Shown here: positions 46,070 to 55,908 of the stretch, piece by piece
How positions within the stretch are numbered: position 1 is the first letter of the stretch
Layout: each line of letters starts with the position of its first letter
Assembly: GCA_007026445.1 (NCBI GenBank)
Contig: VDMD01000053.1
Location: forward strand, 124,001 to 188,000
Source of the DNA: Schizophyllum amplum
Lineage: Eukaryota > Basidiomycota > Agaricomycetes > Agaricales > Schizophyllaceae
Length of the DNA: 64,000 nt
Direction of reading: 5' to 3'
Position numbers and translations under genes: made by a program
The notes under the pieces: model-generated
Seen by the model: the letters and a program-made list of their open reading frames with translations, nothing else
The model's database searches: none
What the model was told of the DNA's origin: nothing

Positions 46070-47867
46070 ATGGCCACATCAGCCAACGTGCCTCCGAACA
46101 TGGCGACACCTACACTGCTATCGCCAGATCCGCCGACATCGCTGGCCACTGACACCTCCGAGTCCCGTTCGATCGCAACGAACTGCAGACTTGTGAGGGT
46201 ACCAGACACAGTGACCGAATCCGCCGGCGCGCGCGTGGCATCCACATATGAGCTCTTCTCCAAGATCTGCAGGCTACTGCTCGTGGATGGGCGGCCCTCA
46301 CCCCTCCTCAACCCCGCCACCGCTTGCCGCGCCATGAGTGATGTCGCCCTCGATATCCTATGGGAGAAGCAGGTTCACCTCGGCTACCTTTTTCTCACTA
46401 TTCCTCGCGTGGAGAGAATTCAGGTTACTCGCCGTCGCTGGGTCAACGTGAGCAGCTACAACTGTCCACCGGGAAATAGAAAGATATCTCCCCGCGAAGT
46501 CAGTAAAACGGTGCGTCTTACTAGCTGTCGTCTATGAACTTAATCATTCTAATCCATCGTTCTGGCAGTTGTTGAAGCTCCCAAAAGAGGGCCGACGGGC
46601 GGTCGTGACTGAAGCGGAATACGCTAGGTTCCGCAGCTACGCGCAACGCATCAAGATCCTGGTAGACTTCAAGGACAAGGAATACGCGTACATCATCATC
46701 GACAGGCCTCTCTTACGTGCAGTACTCAAGCACGGCCCCATCTTGCCCAACGCGCACACTATCAACTTTCGAAGTAGCGAGAAGTATGCTTTCGAGGGAC
46801 TGCATATCGTATTGCAATCCGACAGTACCATGACAGCGCGTGGACGCTCTCACGATGCATGGGTATCTTTGGCGCGCCGGTATTTCGACTCTTCCACGAC
46901 CAGTTTTAAGTATCGCGCGATAGCCACATGCGCGTCCCTCTCGAACATCCGCGCGCTCACGATTTCACCCGGTGAAGAATATGCTGCCATCCCACACCTT
47001 CGCGGCCTTCCATTCCTTGAGGAGCTTCATCTCATCGACTTCGTCGTATGCATCTTCAGCCGCTCAGAACCTCTACCGCCGCCGCAGCCTGGCTTCCGTG
47101 CGCTACGCTCACTCAGGCTCAGCGAGACGAGGCATTTCGACGTCACGCGCGAACTCGTGCGCTTCATGTCGAGCGAGCCACTTCGCCTCCACGCCTTCAC
47201 GCACCTCGAGTTCGGCACCCCTGATACGCGTTGGGAGGATCAGCAGCTCGACGCCAGGCGCTTCTATGGAACGTTGCGCCAATGCTTGGACCACGAATCG
47301 CTCAAGAGGCTGGAAGTCACGACCGGTCGCGCCGTCAACGTGAACAGTGCGCGCCTCTTCTCCGACTTGCGCGTCTTCAAGAACGTCTCGATCGCCGTCG
47401 TCTACGTCAATCACGAGGGTGCAGATCTCGATAATGCGCTCGATATCCTCACCGCAGCCTGGCCCTCACTCACGCAATTGCGCTTCGTCAACCGTGGCGC
47501 GATGGAATTGTATGAACCCAGTCCACGCATGACGCAAGTGTCACTTGAGGGGCTGATACCGCTCGCTACGCGGTGTCCTGCGCTGAAATTGTTAGGGTTG
47601 CCGCTGGACACCTGTCGGCCTGCACCCAAGCATATCCATCTGCTGGAGCACCAAGTGCTACGCGGCCGGCAAATAGAACTGGACGTACGAGTCGCGAGCC
47701 CGCCGAGGAAGCAAGAGGACATCGACCTTCTGGTGAACTTCTTAGCAAGCGTATTCCCAGCGCAAACGTTGCGATCCATTCGGGCATCTGGCGATTGGGA
47801 ATCCCTCCAGGACGAGTGGCGGGAGATCTGCGACAAGGTGCGGACATTGTGCCGGAAAAGGATGTAG
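46070..47867 (+). CDS. F-box-like/LRR protein, subfamily A (A1')
   Basis: Exons 46070-46510 and 46569-47867 join in phase 0 to give 579 residues. I chose the ATG at 46070 (MATSANVPPNMATP) because it aligns with the A1 start (MATADIVPPK); the frame extends upstream without homology. The F-box-like region lies at ~57-105 (ASTYELFSKICRLLL; ACRAMSDVALDILWEKQVHL). Exon 2 begins LLKLPKEGRRAVVTEAEYAR. LRRs include NIRALTISPGEEYAAIPHL, FRALRSLRLSETRHFDVT and LIPLATRCPALKLLGLPLD. It ends ICDKVRTLCRKRM, as A1 does. It is the inner gene of the right arm. Confidence 0.85.
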
Positions 47868-48234
47868 CTCGGCAGTCAGGACAAGTCAAGTAGTGTATGG
47901 ACGGGTGCTATCAATGCTCGCCGGACAGAAGATGCAAAACCAAATGAAGGAAGATGTCATATTTTGTATCACTTGCGCAAGCACCATGTACCAAGACCTG
48001 AATGAGGGCAGAGTTTTAGTCTGTCTTTCTTTGCGGGCCACCCCCATACGTCTTCAAAGCATCGTCAGGCTTTCGGATGCTCGCGTCCATGATCAGTGTT
48101 CAAAAGCTCAATCGGATTTAACACGTACCGCTAGATGTCGGAAAATGGCCGTTTAAGTGCCCACTAGTGAGCACTGGGGAGCACTGGTGATCACCGCGTC
48201 ACCGCTTTGACCGGGTGATTCCCGACACTTGGAA

Positions 48235-48280
48235 GTGACCACCGGTGGTCACCGTGATCACTGGTGATCACCAGTGATCA
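48235..48280. repeat. Perfect palindromes in the left subterminal region
   Basis: GTGACCACCGGTGGTCAC (48235-48252) is a perfect 18-bp palindrome. It is followed at 48255-48280 by a perfect 26-bp palindrome made of alternating TGATCA and CTGGTGATCACCAG. They could extrude as hairpins or serve as paired protein-binding sites. Confidence 0.8.
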
Positions 48281-49149
48281 GAGTGAGGGCCAGTGATCAC
48301 CAGTGCCTCCAGTGATCACTGACGCGCCCCGCCAGGCAAAAAAATAAACAAATCCGATCTTATGAGGACATCAAGCTTCAAGCGAAGACACGAGCAATAA
48401 AATGAATTATATAGAGCTGCAGTACATAACTAGGTAGAGTGTACTACGATAAAGGGATAGCTGAGGGATAGCGGAGGAATAGGGACGAGAAGAGGTATGG
48501 ATACAGCGCTACGGTCTGCGCGCGACTTGTAGGGCTACGAGTCTACGACTGATCAGTATGATATGGCAAGCAAACGAGCACTCACAGTCTGGTCCAGCGA
48601 TCACACCGAAGTATAACTGTAGCGCCGTATCAGATATGGCGAAGCGTTGCTAGCGCTATACGCACCTGCCATCCAATCCTTACTCACGGCGGGCGTAGAC
48701 TAGCAGATGCCCACCGTCAGGCTTAGTACGTTGACAGCGCAGCGCACGCTCTCGATCGGTAGACTGCGACGATGACAGTCGATGGGCGCAGAGCGCCGGG
48801 TTGCCGCCCTATTGAGGGAGACGCATAGCCCTGAGGGTAGGGGACGTGCACAACGAGGGTCGATGGTGTGCCGGATGTGGTGGCGGGAGACAACGTCGCT
48901 TGCTCGGGCTTGCGGCGCTCATATACGTCATCCGGCAAACGCCGGCTTTGTCAGCGAGCCGAGCCCAGGCCGAGCCCGGGCAGGAGATTTCTCCAAGTCG
49001 GACGCGCTCTGCAGTGGCGTCAGTGCACGCTGTTTCTGACCGCTAGCAATGCATATATGTAGACTGCAGATGCGTGGGGTCACTGTATGAGCTACACGGA
49101 GGCCCGAAAATGCTACAATAATGCTCGACCAGCAGCCCGGAGGCGCAAG

Positions 49150-49285
49150 AGTGACCACTAGTGATGTCCAGTGACCACGGCTTGCCTGATGAGTGACCAC
49201 CAGTGATCACTGGTGAGCGCCGGGAACCACTCGCCCCGCCGCCGGTGATCACCCGCTCACCCCTCGTCACCGGTGATCACTGATC
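49150..49285. repeat. TGATCAC-rich right subterminal repeats
   Basis: Repeats of AGTGACCAC and CAGTGATCACTGGTGA-type motifs mirror those inside the left end at 48150-48310. They are inverted relative to the left cluster, as expected if both ends bind the same protein. Confidence 0.65.
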
Positions 49286-49301
49286 TGGCCGTTTTCCGAC
49301 A

Positions 49302-49845
49302 GAAGGTTCAGTGAGCGCGACGAGTCCGACTCTGAGAAAGGTGTGGTGAACAGTCAAGATCGGACACTTGCAGGTAAAGCAGACGTCGCTTCAACCGTGA
49401 CGCGTGGATCAGTCGAGCGGGCTTCGACCGTGATCAATCGAACGGTATAATCCATCGAGCCACTCACCTGAAGATCACACAGTCCTTCCGAGTTCATCGA
49501 CGCGCCGGGCCATAGTCCTGAGGCGCTGATAGAAACGATGAAAGGGGTATGTATGTATACAGCATGCCAATCCGAATACAACAATAGAGTACAACAGCCC
49601 AGATAATAAAAAATGTCAACCCGATATCAATGCAAGGAGGCGCTCACCCAGCGCCGGCGCTCGTGTGTATGTGTGGTGCCGTGTATGATGCGTAGTCCGT
49701 CGCTCCCGCTCGTCCTCTCCGTAACTCACTACCGCTCTCCTCCGCTAATCAATCCTCTCGTCGAAGACTGGCCCGACCCCGGACTTCACGCCCGGCTCAC
49801 CGGCACCCCGACCTGGACCTCCTTCGCGTCACGCTGTCAGTTTTG
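49302..49845. other. Intergenic, 3' of the phosphatase-like gene
   Basis: It contains the right arm of the diverged direct repeat (49353 to about 49450). A possible short last exon of the phosphatase-like gene may lie near 49780-49840. Nothing else is seen. Confidence 0.4.
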
Positions 49846-52077
49846 TCAGCCTTTCCCTCTCTCTGCCCCGACAAGCGCAACACTCACAAATCCATCGCGC
49901 GCCTCCCACCGCGCCTCCTCGCCCTCCAGCCGCACCGCCTGCTTCGCCAGGCGCCGGCGGCCCACGAGCAGCGTCAGCAGCGCCATCGCGGCGATGGCGA
50001 AGCCCGCCATCAGGGGCAGGAAGTCGAAGCCGCAGTCCTCAGTGGGCAGGGTGGGCGCGTCAAGGAAGCCAAACGAGGGCGTGTCGGCGAAGCCGAAAGA
50101 GGAAGCAGCACCGTAGGACTCATCCGTGAAGTTGGGCCCCACGGTCCACTCGCCGCCGGGGCCGCCGAGGTTCTTGGCGCCGCAGACCTGCATCCACTGC
50201 TTGTTGCTGGAGATGGCGGAGCCCTGGTGGGGAGTCAGCGATGTTCAGCGGATGGGACGGGAGGTGGATGGAGCGAGAGGTGGATGGAGCGAGAGGTGGA
50301 TGGAGCGAGAGGTGGATGGAGCGAGAGGTGGATGGAGCGAGAGGTGGAAGCAGGTAGGAGCAAGTGATGATGATATCCGGGATCGGCCATTGGAAGCAAG
50401 TAGGAGCGAGGGGCATACGCATATAGAAGCGAGAAGTAGAAAAGCAAACAAGCTGCGTGGAAAGACAAGCAATGCAAGCACACGCACCTCCGCCCTGTAG
50501 ATGAACTCCGTCAGCGGCACGTCGGCCTTGTGCCCATACGGGTGCACGTCGTAGAAGCCAGCAGAGCCGTTGGTGAAGCGGAAGCGCAGGAAGTCGCGGA
50601 TGTCGGGCGGCGCGCCGCGGCGGAGCTCGACCGTGAGCGCCGAGGCGAAGTCGGCTGGAAAGGTGGATTAGCAAGGTGATTCGGAGGAGTAGGCATATGC
50701 GGGGTTAGAACGATGGCCAAGTACATGACGTGCGCGTAAATGGAGATGTATCATGGGGTAAAGAGGAGGAGGTGATTGGATATGGGCATGGACAGGGGTC
50801 GCGGACATGAACGGCGGCGATGGACATATGGTCAAGGGCAAGGGCAAGTGGAGGGAGTCGAGGTCGCGAGGAAGATACTCACGAATCGCGCGCAGCTCCT
50901 TGTGCTGGTTCGCCATGCCCGTCAGGTTGAAGAACGAGAGCATCGGTTGGTACGACGTCTCGATGAGCAGCAGCTGCAGCGGGTCGTGGTTGAACGAGAT
51001 GCGCTCAACCGCATGCAGCACCGTGTGCAGGAGCGTGCGCCCCGCGACTGTCGGGCGCGTCAGCCACCCCATCTCCTAGACTCATCAAGCAGCCGACCAC
51101 ATACCATTCCCGATCCCATTCGACTTCGAGTCCGAGAACACGCTGGCCTCATGCCAGTCCGCCAGCGCGCGCGCCTGCTCGTCGAGCCGCGGCGGCAGGC
51201 GGAAAGCGTACGTGCGGTTGTGCATGTACTGCGTCGACACGTAGTCGTACAGCTGTCGCGCGTCGTCAGTAACCATGCTATCACCGCAGCCTGCCACGCA
51301 CGTTCCACGAGTTCTCGAGCGTTGTCGGCCGGCCGAACACATAGTCGCGCACGGCGCTGAAGAAGGGCGCGGCGTCCTTCTCCTTCTTCTTGAACGCGTC
51401 CGAGGTGTGGAACTCCTCCACGTGCTTCTGGAAATTCTGCAGGCGATTGGTCGTTAGACGAGATGCATGTATTCAGGGCTATACGACGACGTACGGGGCA
51501 AGCCGTCCATCCCTCCATCGAGCGGTCGTTCCCGGGCTCGACCGTCTCGACTAGGATGCAAAAAGTCAGCTCGAGGGATCAAGGACACTAGGGCGCAACA
51601 CATACCCGGCACGTATTGGTATCCACCGAGCGGCGCCATCACCGTCGTCTCGTTCGCGAGGACGATCTTGTTCTTTTCCGTCGGCGGGTAGAGCCCCTGC
51701 AGCAGCGCGATCGCCGAGTCAAATACGGCCGTGCCCGCAGTGCCGGCTTTCACCTGCACGTTCGTTAGCCTACAATACGAAAAGCGTCGGCAGTTGCTCA
51801 CCCTGACATGGAGCTCGCGGTTGTCGACGAGGTCGCTGCGGATGCCGGAGATGAACGAGGGCGAGGAGGGTTGAAGTATGTCGACCGGAGCAGCTGGCCG
51901 AGGTGGTGGGATTGGACCTGCAGGGTGGTCAGACAAGGACGTTGGGTAGCCGCGGGCACGTACCTCGCCCAGGGCGGTCGTTTCGACGATGGACGGCGCA
52001 TAGGTCTTGGGGTCCTGGTAGAGGTTGGTGCGGTCGCCGTTGCGGGCGATGACTATGACGCCGAGGACTTGAGACAT
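49846..52077 (-). CDS. Histidine-acid-phosphatase-like membrane protein, frameshifted in exon 2
   Basis: Exon 1 (52077-51964) encodes MSQVLGVIVIARNGDR and QDPKTYAPSIVETTALGE. Later exons give SPSFISGIRSDLVDN, KAGTAGTAVFDSAIALLQGL, APLGGYQYVP, TVEPGNDRS, FKKKEKDAAPFFSAVRDYVF, NRTYAFRLPPRLDEQARALA, FNHDPLQLLLIETSYQPML, RRGAPPDIRDFLRFRF and YGHKADVPLTEFIYRAE. The order and content match the fungal branch-2 histidine phosphatase relatives. The usual RHGxRxP is RNGDR here (residues 12-16), so the catalytic His is Asn and activity is doubtful. The last exon has a membrane helix (PLMAGFAIAAMALLTLLVG) followed by a basic tail. About eight introns. Exon 2 (51917-51802) is 116 nt where 117 is needed; a base is missing near 51870 (AACCCTCCTCG), which is either a consensus error or an inactivating change. 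Confidence 0.7.
50268..50346 (+). repeat. 16-bp minisatellite in an intron of the phosphatase-like gene
   Basis: GAGGTGGATGGAGCGA repeats five times in a perfect head-to-tail array, then decays. It lies in the intron before the last coding exon. Being intronic it does not affect the protein, and it should be length-variable between strains. Confidence 0.85.
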
Positions 52078-52669
52078 GGTGGAGAGTGAGTAGAAGGCTA
52101 GATGGATGGGTGGGATGCGCAAAGAGCTCGAGCTTGGGCAATGAGAGGACCCTGGGGTCTTATGAAGGGTGCAGCATGCGCTGTAAACGAGGTAAGTAGA
52201 TTATCTCGAGTCACGGAGGCGCGGTGCAAGGCTGGTGTAGGTGAGGCAGCCATTGACAGGCGATATATTGTCCAGACGTCTTCTACCCCGCAAGAAGGCA
52301 CATTGCGACAGGAATGGCGGTCAATCTGCTCCTTTCTAATTCTTGCACCTGCTTCAATACCGGCAGAACTCCCGGCGAAATTGAACTTGGCGCACGTGGC
52401 TGCGCGCAAGAAGAGAGAAGAGTTTCAGTCATTGTCCATGTAGAGGACGAGCTCTTGTTTATTTCCTGGGATTCCAGGATATTGGCATTTTCGGGAGGAC
52501 GAGCACGAAACAAGCGGAGTACCCAGGGAGTGCCTACTCGTCGAAGTGCGAAGGTGAGGCGCAACCGTGCGAAAAGCGTCCATGTTGTTACAGTAATTTG
52601 TGGCGTCTGTTTGTTCCTAACAAATCCTCTCCTGATCGTACCCAACGTCGACCACGACGGTAAAGCACG
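52078..52669. other. Divergent promoter region
   Basis: Separates the 5' ends of the phosphatase-like gene (minus) and uL30m (plus), so both promoters lie here. No gene or repeat is recognised. Confidence 0.45.
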
Positions 52670-53094
52670 ATGGCGTCGACGCTGCTGGCATGCACTCGGC
52701 AACAACGGCAGTCCTTACTGCGCGCGACGACGCGGACGCTGGCAACGGCGACCGCAACGTCGGGCCCGTCGCATCTCTCCCCTCCAGTACAGGCGCAGAC
52801 GCCCTCAGAACCCGAGCCGCTCACGCACTACAAGATCACGTCGCGGCGGTCAGCATGGGCCTAGGTGACCGCACAAAGGGAACACTTGTCGCGCTCGGCC
52901 TCCACAAGCGCAACCAGACCGTGTACCACGCGCACGCGCCGGACATTGCAGGCAAGATTCTCGCCGTGAAGGAACTCGTCGAAGTGCACAACGTGCCCGC
53001 GTCTGCCGTCCGGACAAAGCAGCAGCAGCGCCACGAGCGCGCGTCACCGAAGGGGTACAAGGTGGTGGGCACGAAGCGCGGCGCGTGGTTGTAG
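52670..53094 (+). CDS. Mitochondrial ribosomal protein uL30 (L30), one base missing
   Basis: The ATG at 52670 gives MASTLLACTRQQRQSLLRAT, a basic, Ser/Thr-rich N terminus typical of a mitochondrial targeting peptide. It continues to LTHYKITSRRSA, the first strand of uL30. The next block, GLGDRTKGTLVALGLHKR, NQTVYHAHAPDIAGKILAVK and ELVEVHNV, is the characteristic L30 core but lies in another frame. The single-exon length, 425 nt, is one short of a multiple of three, and the gap falls at GCATGGGC near 52855, between the two blocks. A single-copy organellar ribosomal protein is unlikely to be lost, so an indel error in the consensus is the best explanation. A C-terminal extension (QQQRHERASPKGYKVVG) is fungal-like. 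Confidence 0.8.
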
Positions 53095-53745
53095 GCAGGA
53101 TGCTGCCACGGAGGATGAGTTTTTGGTGAGTCTGCCAAGTCCTCTGGCATGTGCCGACGCTAATGGATTTTTGCAGCGCCATAAGGCCTAGAACTACCGC
53201 ATATATGTGCTGGTTATGCCTTGAAGCGTAAGATATGGCTGGCCAGGCAGACTGTAATGCGACGAGTCGTATCGCGCTCCGCGCGAGCGCCATTCCACAT
53301 CATTAGCGCGTAGCCGAGGATTGTATGCGGAAGCGCGCGAAGTCTTCTGTCGATCGACATTGCACAATACATCCTCCTTCCTTCCATAGTCAGTACCACT
53401 CGCATCATCAAGAGAACGATTGAAACGCTCCACCTGTTTGAAGGCACCTCTCAATGAAAGTCTATAGCATCTCTACCCCTCAACATCGCCTTGCATGCGT
53501 TCTCCGACGCCAGCAGTCAACTGCACGTCCCCTTAGACATATTCCACACATCTCTGACCTCTTGCGCCCACTATTCTCTGACTCTCGTCTCCACCAACGC
53601 GCACGTGCTACAGTTTGAATCTGCTTCTTACACTGACCGCGTGCTGACCTGCTGGCATGGTGCGCATGTCCTCCGCGCTGCAAGCGACGTCTCAAATTCG
53701 ACCTTGACTTCGGCCTTCATCGCAGCTCGCACCCTTGCTTCCCCG
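53095..53745. other. Intergenic; conserved 5' flank of B2' at its end
   Basis: The last ~80 bp (from about 53660) resemble the reverse complement of 38530-38610 upstream of B2 (both around GCTGCAAGC..TTGACTT..CCTTCATCGC). An in-frame upstream ATG at 53491 exists, but this homology with noncoding DNA argues that the frame before 53746 is leader, not protein. Confidence 0.55.
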
Positions 53746-55770
53746 ATGCCCTCATCCTCACTCACAGCATCGCCGGGCGGGTTATCGCTGGCGGCACCGA
53801 GTGCTGCACGACCCATCGACAATCACGTTGCTCAAACTCCAAGGCGCGCCGTGCCTTCGCATGCAACTGCACTGGCGTTTACGCCTTCATCTGCCGCCAC
53901 CCGCGTCGCATCAATATACGAGATCGTCCGGGAGATCTGCCGGATCCTCATCGCACCGCCTCGCTTCTACTATGGACGCCCTTATCCTGGCTTGCTGTGT
54001 TCTCTCACCAGGGTCTCGCGATTCGTCAGCGATGTCGCACTCGATGTACTATGGGAAAAGCAAACGAGTTTAGCCCCACTCTTTCAGACTATCCCGCGAG
54101 TCGCGCGTCGTCTCGTAAAGTGGCGTCGCTACTACGACGGCTGGGAGTTCCTCGACTCAGATGAGCCAGACTCCGAGATTGTCAAGCGGAAGGTGCGTCG
54201 ATCAGCACGATTTCCTGTCATGGGCGCTTACGGCTTTGGCATTCTGTATCCTCAGGTCTTGAAGATACCATGTCGTCATCAGCTTGACTATGACCGGGAA
54301 TCTGAGTCTGGAAACGCGGTCGACGATGACGGCGCCGGCGCTGGCATTGGCGACGGAGTCTCTCACGAGAAAGCCTGTAACGACGACATTCCCGTCGAAG
54401 GGGCCCCTGTCGAAGACGTCTGTGACTCTGACTCGAACTCTGAAGCCTCCGATGACGACCGCTGCCTAGAAGACGACTGCGACCCAGACGAGCTCGAGCT
54501 CACGGACGCGGAGTACGAAAGGTTCACGCATTACGCCAGACGCATCCGGGTCCTCGACGCTCAGCGCCGAGAACCCTGGCGCTCGAGGAAGATCTTTGTC
54601 GACAACGCCCTGTTGTTCGCCGCCCTCCGCCGCGGCCCTATCCTGCCCAGAGTCCGCAGCATCCGCCTCCACAAAGAGATGGACCTCCTTATACACGGTT
54701 GCCACATTGTCGATATCGATACGCCCTCCCTCGTCGGTTACAGTGCGCTTGTCGTTCGGGATTTCGAATCATTCCACGCTAGTCCACTCTGCCCACTGAC
54801 CCACGTGCGCGACATGACCCTTCCGCCCGATCCCGAACTCGACGTACTCGCCCATCTTCGCCACCTCCCCCTACTCGAACAGCTGCACTTCGGCCCCGTG
54901 CGCTGGATCTACGAGGTCGAGGACTCGTGTCCCCCTCCCGCGGGCTTCTATGCGCTGCGCTCGCTGAGCATCTCGGGCATACCGCGCCTCGAGCATGTTC
55001 AGATTATCCTATCCCGCATGTCGTCCAAGCCGCTGCGCCTGCGCTCTTTCTCGCACCGGAACACGCGGGAGATGGCTACCTCGGCCGACCACACGTCGGC
55101 GTGCGACTTGTTCCGGGAGCTGCGCGCACGGCTGGACGTCGATTACCTCGAGCAGCTCACCGTCTCCACTGCGTGTTGCATGCTACATGAGCCCGCAGGC
55201 CTGCTCCTCAAAGACCTGTGCGCGTTCCCTAATGTGCGCGTCGCGAACATCCGGCTCGCCCACTCTCCGGGTATCGACGTCGACGAGGTGCTCGATGTGA
55301 TCACTTCCGCTTGGCCTGGCTTGGAGAAGATCTTCATCCGTAATAACCCAAACGAAAGCTTTCGGTATGGGCATCTCGATGATCCGGAATCGGGAACGCG
55401 CCGGCACGGATCTCTCGCCGGGCTTGTTCCTCTCGCGCTGCGGTGTCCGCGCCTGTCCGTGTTATCTGTACCACTGCGGATACCTACGGAGTCTCAGGCT
55501 ATCCCTCGACCCCTGGAGCCCATTGCTGCACACGCATTCGCAGCTCGTCAGGTCCGCGTAGATGTCAGGAAAGGGGATGCAGGCTACAGGGTCGATGAAG
55601 TGGCCGCATATGTGGCAAGCGTATTCCCGTCGCTACTGTCCATCTCCGCTTGCGATGCGGGGTCGGATGTGATGAATAGGTGGAAAAAGGTTGAGCAGAA
55701 GGTGAAACATGGGCCGGAGGAAACAGGCGTCATGCTGCAAGGTAGTAGTCACGGTGCTGTGGCTTTATAA
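53746..55770 (+). CDS. F-box-like/LRR protein, subfamily B (B2')
   Basis: Exons 53746-54192 and 54256-55770 join in phase 0 across a 63-nt intron that is open in frame, giving 653 residues. The start at 53746 (MPSSSLTASP) aligns with B2 (MSSSSPASS). The F-box-like region lies at ~55-105 (ASIYEIVREICRILIAPPRF; VSRFVSDVALDVLWEKQ). The signature LDSDEPDSEIV precedes the intron; exon 2 opens VLKIPCRHQ and has a long acidic linker before CDPDELELTDAEYERF. LRRs include HVRDMTLPPDPELDVLAHL, FYALRSLSISGIPRLEHV and LVPLALRCPRLSVLSVPL. It is closest to 36607-38529 on the other strand. The last ~20 residues (GPEETGVMLQG..) are unique. Confidence 0.85.
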   Translation: MPSSSLTASPGGLSLAAPSAARPIDNHVAQTPRRAVPSHATALAFTPSSAATRVASIYEIVREICRILIAPPRFYYGRPYPGLLCSLTRVSRFVSDVALDVLWEKQTSLAPLFQTIPRVARRLVKWRRYYDGWEFLDSDEPDSEIVKRKVRRSARFPVMGAYGFGILYPQVLKIPCRHQLDYDRESESGNAVDDDGAGAGIGDGVSHEKACNDDIPVEGAPVEDVCDSDSNSEASDDDRCLEDDCDPDELELTDAEYERFTHYARRIRVLDAQRREPWRSRKIFVDNALLFAALRRGPILPRVRSIRLHKEMDLLIHGCHIVDIDTPSLVGYSALVVRDFESFHASPLCPLTHVRDMTLPPDPELDVLAHLRHLPLLEQLHFGPVRWIYEVEDSCPPPAGFYALRSLSISGIPRLEHVQIILSRMSSKPLRLRSFSHRNTREMATSADHTSACDLFRELRARLDVDYLEQLTVSTACCMLHEPAGLLLKDLCAFPNVRVANIRLAHSPGIDVDEVLDVITSAWPGLEKIFIRNNPNESFRYGHLDDPESGTRRHGSLAGLVPLALRCPRLSVLSVPLRIPTESQAIPRPLEPIAAHAFAARQVRVDVRKGDAGYRVDEVAAYVASVFPSLLSISACDAGSDVMNRWKKVEQKVKHGPEETGVMLQGSSHGAVAL

Positions 55771-55908
55771 TAGTTATTCTTACTGCGTGCCACTCCTACA
55801 GAACAACGCGCTGCAGGCAATATGAAAGAATACTTGCCGCGGATGTTAAGCAGAAATTACTGTAATGGTCTCGATGTACGAGGCGTGCTCCTGGTGGCAC
55901 CCAATATG

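Larger units (their letters stand above)
48136..49301. mobile_element. Non-autonomous DNA-transposon-like element with TIRs
   Basis: The left end TGTCGGAAAATGGCC (48136) is the inverted copy of the right end GGCCGTTTTCCGACA (to 49301), 14 of 15 matching. Both ends are followed inward by clusters of TGATCAC and GTGACCAC motifs, a typical layout of subterminal transposase sites. The 1,166-bp interior has no transposase-like frame. The bases beside the ends (..CTAGA and GAAGG..) do not show a clear target duplication beyond a shared GA. The superfamily is not assignable from this. It lies in the right arm of the inverted array and has no counterpart in the left arm. Confidence 0.7.

Noticed and set aside
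53491..53745. An N-terminal extension of the B2' protein from the ATG at 53491
   Set aside because: The sequence just before 53746 is homologous to noncoding DNA upstream of B2, and the B2 protein has no such extension.
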